Of a DNA stretch of 64,000 bases, positions 25,146 through 32,250 are shown piece after piece (positions within the stretch are counted from its first letter, which is position 1; each line of letters opens with the position of its first letter). Location: NCBI GenBank assembly GCA_937982065.1, contig CALJMO010000047.1, positions 1 to 64,000 on the forward strand. The letters are read 5' to 3'. The stretch is from an uncultured Collinsella sp. GTDB taxonomy: Bacteria; Actinomycetota; Coriobacteriia; Coriobacteriales; Coriobacteriaceae. The notes beneath the pieces are model-generated. The model had not been told where the DNA came from. It saw nothing but the letters and a program-made list of their open reading frames with translations, and did not search any database. A program made the translations under genes and the position numbers.

Positions 25146-25191
25146 TTGGTAAAACGATTTTCTAGCACAACCGTTCGCCGATGGTAAACGG
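25146..25191 (+). promoter_or_regulatory. Operator-like motifs upstream of the GH13-GH77 gene
   Basis: TTGGTAAAACGATTTTCTA (25146-25164) and ATGGTAAACGG (25181-25191) repeat the GGTAAAAC motif found before glgB. TATACT (about 25219) could be the -10 of this gene, but no convincing -35 is seen. The shared motif suggests common control of glycogen storage and alpha-glucan breakdown. Confidence 0.45.
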
Positions 25192-25288
25192 ATGTTGTTT
25201 ATACACCCTGAGTACAACAGATATACTTATATCTTGTGCGTAAAGCCCATGGCCCGTAGGCCGTGATTCTATTGAACTGGACCGTACT

Positions 25289-28200
25289 ATGAGATTGATA
25301 CACAACAGCCGCCTACCGCAGTTTCGCACTCCGTTTGGCGCTGTGACCACAGGAACTACCGTTGCTCTCTCGGTTATTTTGGAGGATGCCGATCCCAACC
25401 AGGCAACACTCACCCTACGTACCTGGGTCGATGAAGTCGGCGAGACCCTGATCCCGATGGAGCACGAAGGCGATGGCATTTTTACCGGCGAGCTCAAATG
25501 CGATGAACCGTGTCTTGTGTGGTACAGCTTTATATGCAACATCGAGGGCCAGCCCGAGGTTCGCCTGGGCGCACCGCAGGGCCGCACCGGCGGTGAGGGC
25601 GTAACCTACGACTACGCCGAGGTGCCGTCCTTCCAGATTACCGTCTATAAGCACCGCGAGAACCGCCCCACCTGGTACGAGCGTGGCATGGTCTACCAGA
25701 TCTTCCCCGATCGCTACGCCCGTGACGAGCACTGGCGCGAGCGCACAATGGCCCAACTCGAAAAACCGCGCAAGGGCATTCAGCGCCGGATGGTCGAGGA
25801 CTGGAACGAGCCGCCCGTGTACGAGCGCGCAGAGGACGGCTCCATCAAGACCTGGGACTTCTACGGCGGCTCGCTCAAGGGCATCCAGGAAGACCTGCCC
25901 CGCATCGCCGAGCTTGGCTTTACGGCCATCTACCTCAACCCCATCTTTGAAGCCGCAAGCAACCACCGCTACGACACGGCCGACTACACCAAGATCGACC
26001 CGATCCTGGGCACCGAGCAGGACTTTACCGAGCTGTGCCAGGCAGCCGAGAAGCTGGGCATCTCCATCATCCTGGACGGCGTCTTCAACCACACGGGCGA
26101 CGACTCGATCTATTTCAACCGCTACGGCAACTATCCCGGCGTGGGTGCCTGGCAGAGTGAGGATTCGCCGTGGCGTGATGCGTTTACCTTCCACGAGGAC
26201 GGCTCGTACGACTGCTGGTGGGGCGTGGGCAACATGCCGGCCATCAACGAGAAGTCCGAGCTGGTGCGCGAGAGGCTCCTGGGCAAGGACGGCGTGATCC
26301 GTAAATGGCTACGTGCCGGCGCTCATGGCTGGCGCCTGGACGTCGCTGACGAGCTTTCCGACGACTTCCTGGCCGAGATCAAGAAGGCCGTACTTGCCGA
26401 AAAGCCCGACGCACTGTTGCTCGGCGAAGTCTGGGAAGACGCCTCCAATAAGATTAGCTACGGCCATCTGCGCCGCTACCTGCAGGGCTCCGAGCTGGAC
26501 TCTGCCATGGATTACCCCTTCCGCGACATGGTCATCGGTTTTTTGATGGGCTACAAAAACGCCTACCAGGCAGCCGAGGATATCGAGACCCTGCGCGAGA
26601 ACTACCCGAGCGAGGCATTGTCCTGCGCGCTCAATCTGCTTTCGAGTCACGACCGTCCGCGCATCATCTCGGTGCTCGGCGGCGGCCCCGACGAGTCGCA
26701 GCTGCCCGAGTGCGAGCGCAGCAAATGGCGCTTGGACGAGAACGCGATGGGACTGGCCAAGAGCCGCTTTTGGCTCGCCACGCTCATGCAGATGACCTTC
26801 CCCGGCGTGCCTTCGATTTACTACGGCGACGAGTACGGCCTGGAGGGCCTTACCGACCCGGGCAACCGCCGCACCCTGCCGACCAAGGACCAACTGCACG
26901 ACTTCGACACGCTGGCTATTGTCAAGAACGCCTCCGCCGTACGTCGCGCACTGCCATTTATGATCGACGGCGAGATCAAGGCCTTCGCGCTCAACGACGA
27001 GGTGCTGGCCTACAACCGCACGGGCAAGGATGGCGAGTCCGCGACGGTTATCATCAACCGCAGCCTGCGCAATTCGCACCGCGTGACGATTCCGGCGCTC
27101 GGCGAATGTGCAAGTAACGTGATCAGCGGCCACGAGTGCGAGATCCACAACGGTACGGTCACGCTCGACCTGTATCCGCTGGGCTCGTCGATCATCTATC
27201 ACCATGCCGAGCAGCGCCTGCAGGAGCCGCTCGATCACGGCGCGGGCGTCGTGTGCCATATCACCTCGGTGCCCACCGACGACGGCAAGCCCGGCACGAT
27301 CGGCGCACCCACGCGTCGCTTTATCGACCATCTGGCCGCTATGGGTATGCGCTACTGGCAGGTCCTGCCTGTCAACCCGACGGATTTCTTCCGCTCCCCT
27401 TACGCTGGGCCTTCGGCCTTTGCGGGCAATATCGACCTGCTGCCCGAAAGCCAAGAGGAACTGGCGGCCGACTTTGAGGCTTGGAAGGCCCGTGGCGGCG
27501 AAGATGCAGACCCGCTCTACACGGCGTTTAAGCATCGCAACGCCGATTGGCTCGAGAAGTACTGCGTCTACATGGCCGTTAAGAAGTACTTTGAGGGCGA
27601 GTCGCGCCACGATTGGCCGGCAGATGTCGCGCGCTACAACGAGCATCTGATCGATGACAAGCGCTTCCACGACGAAGCCGAACTGCAGGCGTACATGCAG
27701 TACCGCTTTGACCTGGCCTGGTGCGAGCTCATGAACTATGCGCACAAGAAGGGCATCGAGGTTATCGGCGACATTCCTATGTATGTTTCGGACGATTCGG
27801 CCGATGCGTGGAGCGAGCCCGAGAACTTCTGGCTGTCCGATACCGGCAAGGCGATTGAGGTTTCCGGCGCGCCGCCCGATAATTTTGCGCCCGAGGGTCA
27901 GGTGTGGGGCAACCCCACCTTCCGCTGGGATCACATGAAGGAGAACGGCTACCGCTGGTGGATGGACCGTCTGCGTCGCGCGTTCTCGCTCTACGACCGC
28001 GTGCGCCTGGACCACTTCCTGGGATTCCACAGCTACTTTAGCATTCCCGCAGGCAAGGCCTGTGCCGACGGCCGCTGGCTGGCAGGTCCGGGCAAGGATC
28101 TGTTCCAGACTGCCTATGACGAGCTGGGGCCGCTCAACTTTATCGCCGAGGACCTGGGCTACCTGACGCCCGGCGTTCGCGCCATGGCTTCTACCTGCGG

Positions 28201-28585
28201 TTTCCCCGGTATGGACGTACTGGAGTTTAGCGATTACGACGTCCGCAACGGCGTGTATCCCACGCCGGGCAAGATTCTGTACACCTCGACGCACGACACG
28301 TCGACGCTCGCCGGTTGGTGCACGCGCTCCTTTGCAGGCGGCGACGAACCGAGCGGTGTTGAGGTGGCGGCCAAGCTGATGGGCGACGCGCTGGCAAGCG
28401 ACGCTCCCCTGGTGATGATGCCGCTGCAGGATATCCTGGGGCTTGGCGACGACTCGCGCATGAACGTGCCGGGCGTGGCCACGGGCAACTGGACGTGGCA
28501 GGCCGATGAGGTCGACGTTGCGGCCGCCGAGGGCAAAACTGCACAGCTCCTGCGCAACACCCATAGATTCTGGGACGAAGCGTGA
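25289..28585 (+). CDS. Fusion of GH13 alpha-glucan hydrolase and 4-alpha-glucanotransferase (MalQ)
   Basis: One 1,098-residue cytoplasmic protein (no signal peptide). Residues ~1-115 form a beta-rich N domain like that of neopullulanase/cyclomaltodextrinase. Residues ~130-560 are a GH13 barrel with GWRLDVADEL (nucleophile Asp ~350), LLGEVWEDA (Glu ~380) and LLSSHDRPR (Asp ~453), then a short C domain. From ~640 there is a complete GH77 MalQ domain: YWQVLPVNPTD, RLDHFLGFHSYF (Asp ~906), FIAEDLGYLTPG and TSTHDTSTLAGW. Both parts look active, so it could debranch or trim maltodextrins and then disproportionate them. Separate genes are the norm. The ribosome binding site is weak. Confidence 0.92.
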   Translation: MRLIHNSRLPQFRTPFGAVTTGTTVALSVILEDADPNQATLTLRTWVDEVGETLIPMEHEGDGIFTGELKCDEPCLVWYSFICNIEGQPEVRLGAPQGRTGGEGVTYDYAEVPSFQITVYKHRENRPTWYERGMVYQIFPDRYARDEHWRERTMAQLEKPRKGIQRRMVEDWNEPPVYERAEDGSIKTWDFYGGSLKGIQEDLPRIAELGFTAIYLNPIFEAASNHRYDTADYTKIDPILGTEQDFTELCQAAEKLGISIILDGVFNHTGDDSIYFNRYGNYPGVGAWQSEDSPWRDAFTFHEDGSYDCWWGVGNMPAINEKSELVRERLLGKDGVIRKWLRAGAHGWRLDVADELSDDFLAEIKKAVLAEKPDALLLGEVWEDASNKISYGHLRRYLQGSELDSAMDYPFRDMVIGFLMGYKNAYQAAEDIETLRENYPSEALSCALNLLSSHDRPRIISVLGGGPDESQLPECERSKWRLDENAMGLAKSRFWLATLMQMTFPGVPSIYYGDEYGLEGLTDPGNRRTLPTKDQLHDFDTLAIVKNASAVRRALPFMIDGEIKAFALNDEVLAYNRTGKDGESATVIINRSLRNSHRVTIPALGECASNVISGHECEIHNGTVTLDLYPLGSSIIYHHAEQRLQEPLDHGAGVVCHITSVPTDDGKPGTIGAPTRRFIDHLAAMGMRYWQVLPVNPTDFFRSPYAGPSAFAGNIDLLPESQEELAADFEAWKARGGEDADPLYTAFKHRNADWLEKYCVYMAVKKYFEGESRHDWPADVARYNEHLIDDKRFHDEAELQAYMQYRFDLAWCELMNYAHKKGIEVIGDIPMYVSDDSADAWSEPENFWLSDTGKAIEVSGAPPDNFAPEGQVWGNPTFRWDHMKENGYRWWMDRLRRAFSLYDRVRLDHFLGFHSYFSIPAGKACADGRWLAGPGKDLFQTAYDELGPLNFIAEDLGYLTPGVRAMASTCGFPGMDVLEFSDYDVRNGVYPTPGKILYTSTHDTSTLAGWCTRSFAGGDEPSGVEVAAKLMGDALASDAPLVMMPLQDILGLGDDSRMNVPGVATGNWTWQADEVDVAAAEGKTAQLLRNTHRFWDEA

Positions 28586-28629
28586 TAAAACCCCCGATAT
28601 AGGGTACAGTTACAGCTGTTTGAATTTAT

Positions 28630-28656
28630 GCGGGCAGAGCGATCTGCCCGCTTTGT
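28630..28656 (+). terminator. Terminator after the GH13-GH77 gene
   Basis: An 8-bp stem GCGGGCAG/CTGCCCGC (28630-28637, 28644-28651) with a 6-base loop, followed by TTTGT. It lies 45 bases after the stop codon and just before fmdB. Confidence 0.75.
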
Positions 28657-28673
28657 GCTGAAAAGGAAGTATT

Positions 28674-28910
28674 ATGGCGCGCTACGATTATAAGTGCTCG
28701 AGCTGCGGCAACGTGTTTGAGGTTGAGCATCCCATGTCCGAGACCCCCGAGGTCGTGTGCCCGAGCTGCGGCGCTCCGGCGGCCAAGACGTTCTCGGCCA
28801 GCGGCATCAAGTTTGAGGGCAGCGGTTTCTACAACACCGACCAGCGCAGCGGTGGTTCCAGCACCACCGCCACCAGCGGCTGCTGCGCCAACTGCCCGCA
28901 TAACCACTAG
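28674..28910 (+). CDS. FmdB-family zinc-ribbon protein
   Basis: A small protein of 78 residues. It starts with the family pattern MARYDYKCSSCG, followed by VVCPSCGAPA, giving two CxxC knuckles that should bind one zinc ion. The C-terminus is Ser/Thr/Gly-rich and adds a further Cys-rich end (GCCANCPHNH). The family is annotated as putative regulatory protein FmdB, but its function is generally unknown. AAAAGGAAG lies upstream of the ATG. It has its own terminator at 28921. Confidence 0.88.
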   Translation: MARYDYKCSSCGNVFEVEHPMSETPEVVCPSCGAPAAKTFSASGIKFEGSGFYNTDQRSGGSSTTATSGCCANCPHNH

Positions 28911-28920
28911 GAACAACGCG

Positions 28921-28957
28921 GCCCCGCGACCGAAACCGATCGCGGGGCTATTTCTTT
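28921..28957 (+). terminator. Terminator after fmdB
   Basis: A 9-bp stem GCCCCGCGA/TCGCGGGGC (28921-28929, 28940-28948) followed by TATTTCTTT. Confidence 0.88.
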
Positions 28958-28977
28958 GCGCTAAAGGCGGCTCTATG

Positions 28978-29044
28978 AGTTGCGGTGAAATAAGGACTGT
29001 TTGGCGGGCAGAAGCCGCTATTCAATCCCTATTTCACCGCAACT
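28978..29044. repeat. Palindromic repeat family A, copy 1
   Basis: Terminal inverted repeats of 19 bp (28978-28996, AGTTGCGGTGAAATAAGGA, and 29026-29044) with one mismatch enclose 29 bases. The same arms recur at 45254-45320. It sits between the convergent fmdB and rsmB genes, six bases from the rsmB stop. It looks like a short non-autonomous mobile or REP-type element. Confidence 0.8.
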
Positions 29045-29050
29045 TAGTAG

Positions 29051-30451
29051 TTACTTGTGGACTAGGCGGGCGCAGAAGTGGCCGTCGTAGGAGTCGGCGT
29101 TTACCGGCACGCTTTGGAAGAGGCCTCGATCGTTCTGGCGTACGGATACGAGCTTCTTGGCCTGCGCGAAATCGGGAAGCTGCAGAATCTGGGCTTCGGA
29201 GAGCGGCGCCACGGTAAAGCCGGCGCCCTCGGGAGAGGCTAGGAAGGCATCCACGACCTGCGTGTTCTCTTCGTCAAAAACCGAGCAGGTGGCATAGATA
29301 AGCTCACCGCCGGCAGCAACGCGCGCGGCTGCTTCCTTGAGCATCGTCAGCTGTAGCTTGGGCAGCTCAGTCGTAACGTCGTTCTCGATCAGGCGCCACG
29401 GAATCTCGGGGTGACGGCGCATGGTGCCAGTGCCAGAGCACGGCGCATCGATAAACACCGTGTCGAACAGGGCGGGCTCGCCAAGCATCGCGTCAAAAGA
29501 CGTAAGCACCTCATTGAGCTCGCAGGCATCGCCCGACACCGTACGAACACCCGTAATACCCGCCTTATGCAGGCGCGCGAGATTCTGATCGCACTTGCGA
29601 TCATGCAGATCGAGCGCGGTATGCTGGTGCTCGTACCCGGCACGTTTGGCCTGGCACATCATCACATAGGTCTTGGTACCGCGACCGGCGCCAATCTCCA
29701 GGCAACGACCGGGACGTGTCGCAGCAGTAGCGATAAGCTGGGCGTTAAGATCCGAGGCAACCGCGGCAGCACGCTCAAACACGCCCGATGCAACCGCGAC
29801 CTGCGCATCGACCGGAGCATGGCAGCCCGGGAAGACAGGCGCGACGAGCTGCGAGATATACGGATCGGGCTTGGTCGCAAAGGCGTTCTCATGCAGGGCC
29901 AGTGGCGCGGGGGCCAGATTGCCGGCAAAGTTAAGCGCACCCTCTGGCGTGTCGAACGATGCCATAATGCGGGCGCACAGCCAACGCGGCAGTCCCATCA
30001 GGCGCGACAGACGAACCAGGCGTCGCTCAGACTCATCTACATCGGACGCCGTGGCAAAGTCCTCAACATTGTCCGCGACCTTATGCAGTACAGCATTGGC
30101 CAAACCGGCGGCAGACTTAGCACCGCAGCGAACCAGCTCAACACCCTGACTTACTGCAACGCGGCCAGGCGTATGCAGATAGAGCATCTCGAAGGCCGAG
30201 ATACGAAGTGCCATGCGAACACGCGGCGCAACCTTTTTAGGCTTATCAAGAAACTGATCAAGCAGTTCGTCCAAAATACCTTGCGTGGCGGCAACACCCA
30301 GCGCCAAGCGGGCGGCAAAAGCGGAATCGCGCTGATCAATAGCCTTGGCCGATGCGCGAGAGGACAGCACGTCGCGCGCATACATGCCGCGGCGATCGGC
30401 CTCCATCAGCACATCGAGCGCAAGCTTGCGCGCGGGAGACAACTTGCTCAT
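29051..30451 (-). CDS. rsmB: 16S rRNA m5C967 methyltransferase
   Basis: Methylates C967 of 16S rRNA using S-adenosylmethionine. Residues 1-~145 are a NusB-like RNA-binding domain (RKLALDVLMEADRRGMYARD ... AFEMLYL). The C-terminal Rossmann methyltransferase has LEIGAGRGTKTYVM for SAM. It also has the two family cysteines in IDAPCSGTGTMRRHPE and IYATCSVFDEENT. ATG 30451 overlaps the fmt stop by four bases (ATGA). The order def, fmt, rsmB after priA on the same strand is the common translation/rRNA-modification cluster. The open frame extends to a GTG at 30466, but ATG with GTGGGGTG upstream is preferred. Confidence 0.93.
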   Translation of the reverse strand: MSKLSPARKLALDVLMEADRRGMYARDVLSSRASAKAIDQRDSAFAARLALGVAATQGILDELLDQFLDKPKKVAPRVRMALRISAFEMLYLHTPGRVAVSQGVELVRCGAKSAAGLANAVLHKVADNVEDFATASDVDESERRLVRLSRLMGLPRWLCARIMASFDTPEGALNFAGNLAPAPLALHENAFATKPDPYISQLVAPVFPGCHAPVDAQVAVASGVFERAAAVASDLNAQLIATAATRPGRCLEIGAGRGTKTYVMMCQAKRAGYEHQHTALDLHDRKCDQNLARLHKAGITGVRTVSGDACELNEVLTSFDAMLGEPALFDTVFIDAPCSGTGTMRRHPEIPWRLIENDVTTELPKLQLTMLKEAAARVAAGGELIYATCSVFDEENTQVVDAFLASPEGAGFTVAPLSEAQILQLPDFAQAKKLVSVRQNDRGLFQSVPVNADSYDGHFCARLVHK

Positions 30452-31368
30452 GACAAAACACCCCACGAAAGATCAGCGCCCTGCAGGCCAGCAGCCCAAG
30501 CAGAAGCGGCCATAGCACGCTTACCATCGGGCTTAACCTCGAGCAACTCAACCGAGCCATCGGAAAGACCCAGGTAAACACGCTTGTTCTTAACGTCAAC
30601 AGCGCCCTCGCCAAGCGAGACATCGGCCGGTGCAGCATCGAGCACGCGCACGGTCTTGCCGGCAATCACGCATCGGGCAGGCGCGGTATCGGACGAGGCC
30701 AGCACATGGCGCACGCAATCAAGCGCAGCCATCTGCGGATCCAGACGCATCTCCAGCTTGGAAATCTTGGCAGCATGGGTAACGAGCGCCTCATCCTGTT
30801 CAGTCCACACGGCGGTGCCATCGGCAAGAGAAGGAAGCGTATCGGCAAGCAGTTTGCCGCCAAGCTCACCAAGCTCCATCGTGAGCGCCTCGGCATGCTT
30901 ACCGGCAACAGACGTAGACGCCTGGGCACAATAAGCGCCGGTATCAACGCCATGTCCAATACGCATAATAGAAACGCCAGCAACCTCATCACCAGCGAGA
31001 ATCGCACGCTGAATAGGAGCAGCCCCACGCCAACGAGGCAGCAGCGAAGCATGAACATTCACAATACCAAGCGGCGCCATATGCAGCACCTCATCAGGCA
31101 AAATGCAGCCATAGGCAGCCACACAGAAGATATCAGCCTGGGCAGCTTGGAGCGACTCGATAACCTCGGCCGTCATACGATTAGCCTCAACAACCGGCAG
31201 GCCAAGCTCGAGCGCCTTGGCCTTAACAGGAGACGGCTCAAGCTTCTTACCACGCCCACGAACAGCGTCGGGACGAGTAACAACAAGCGCAATCTCATTA
31301 CCAGCCTCAACAAGCGAAGTCAGCGAAGGCACAGCAAAATCAGGCGTACCCATAAACACAATACGCAT
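30448..31368 (-). CDS. fmt: Methionyl-tRNA formyltransferase
   Basis: Formylates initiator Met-tRNA using 10-formyl-THF. The 306-residue protein begins RIVFMGTPDFAVPSLTSL and has the family motif VHASLLPRWRGAAPIQRAI. It also has GVSIMRIGHGVDTG with the catalytic Asp, and a C-terminal OB-like domain. GGGGAGA lies upstream of the ATG. It acts with the peptide deformylase encoded just upstream, though 327 bases and a palindromic element separate the two genes. Confidence 0.95.
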   Translation of the reverse strand: MRIVFMGTPDFAVPSLTSLVEAGNEIALVVTRPDAVRGRGKKLEPSPVKAKALELGLPVVEANRMTAEVIESLQAAQADIFCVAAYGCILPDEVLHMAPLGIVNVHASLLPRWRGAAPIQRAILAGDEVAGVSIMRIGHGVDTGAYCAQASTSVAGKHAEALTMELGELGGKLLADTLPSLADGTAVWTEQDEALVTHAAKISKLEMRLDPQMAALDCVRHVLASSDTAPARCVIAGKTVRVLDAAPADVSLGEGAVDVKNKRVYLGLSDGSVELLEVKPDGKRAMAASAWAAGLQGADLSWGVLS

Positions 31369-31585
31369 AAAGAACGTCTCCCCTCAACCAAAGCCGAGAC
31401 GGCTACAAATAACAGCGGAAAGCAAAGTACCCAGCCCATCCGCAATAACATTTCAACAAGAACAAATATACCCAAAACCAAAGAAAGAGCCGCAATAAAA
31501 GCAGCTCTTTCAGCAAAGCACCTATCAGCGAAGACGCCCTTCCCTGGCCCGACGGCACCCGGGCGAACCGAGCCAGAACAACGCA

Positions 31586-31687
31586 GTCCCCGGTGCTGAG
31601 CCCCCACATATCGTCCCGCGCGCAGTTTCGCAGCAAAGCGAGAATGTTTGAGCACGGGATGATATGTGGGGGCTCAGCACCGGGGAC
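31586..31687. repeat. Palindromic repeat B between def and fmt
   Basis: Arms of 33 bp (31586-31618 and 31655-31687) differ at one position and begin GTCCCCGGTGCTGAGCCCCC; the loop is 36 bases. It fills most of the otherwise gene-free 31369-31695 interval. The left part of that interval (31369-31585) is A-rich on the plus strand and shows no convincing gene. The element would form a very stable hairpin inside the def-fmt transcript. Confidence 0.85.
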
Positions 31688-31695
31688 GGTGGGAC

Positions 31696-32238
31696 CTACT
31701 CCGTCTCGCCCGGTCGAGCGCCGCGGGCCAGGGCGTCCTGGTACTCCTTGACGGCCTTGATCCTCTGCATCGGCTTCAGTCGCTCGAACATGGTGTTACC
31801 GTGCAGGTGATCGATCTCGTGCTGCAGGCACACGCAGAACAGATCGCCCGTGGCCTCATAGCGAATAAGGTTGGCATCCAAGTCATACGCCTCGACGACG
31901 ACATGGTCGGGACGCTCAATCTCGCAGCTAATACCAGGGATGGAAAGGCAGCCCTCGCTAAAGGGCACCAGATGGTCGCTCTGCTCAACAATAACGGGAT
32001 TGATGAGCACGTACGGGTCGTAGTCGTTTTTGTCGCTGTAGTCGCAGTCGATGGTGACGAGCTGAATGAGCTCGCCGATCTGCGGGGCAGCTAGGCCGCA
32101 ACCGCCGTTCTCGAACATCATTTTCTTCATCTTCTCGGCAAGCGCCTCGATCGCCGGAGTGATCTCCTCGATGACGGCGCACTCCTGGCGCAAACGAGGG
32201 TCGGGCGAAAGTACGATTCCGTTGGCTTCCATGGCCAT
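31696..32238 (-). CDS. def: Peptide deformylase
   Basis: Removes the N-formyl group from new proteins. The 180-residue metalloenzyme has all three motifs: GCGLAAPQIG, EGCLSIPGI (Cys ligand) and QHEIDHLHG (two His ligands and catalytic Glu). It lies downstream of priA by 12 bases on the same strand, and RBS-like GAAAGGATGGCC precedes the ATG. Repeat element B follows about 9 bases past the stop codon. Confidence 0.95.
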   Translation of the reverse strand: MAMEANGIVLSPDPRLRQECAVIEEITPAIEALAEKMKKMMFENGGCGLAAPQIGELIQLVTIDCDYSDKNDYDPYVLINPVIVEQSDHLVPFSEGCLSIPGISCEIERPDHVVVEAYDLDANLIRYEATGDLFCVCLQHEIDHLHGNTMFERLKPMQRIKAVKEYQDALARGARPGETE

Positions 32239-32250
32239 CCTTTCGGGTTG

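Noticed and set aside
26309..28564. Minus-strand frame of 751 codons opposite the GH13-GH77 gene
   Set aside because: Antisense shadow; the sense strand has all catalytic motifs of two enzyme families.
31320..31655. Hydrophobic minus-strand frame upstream of fmt
   Set aside because: It overlaps the fmt start and palindromic repeat B, has no ribosome binding site, and its hydrophobicity arises from an A-rich plus strand read as T-rich codons.
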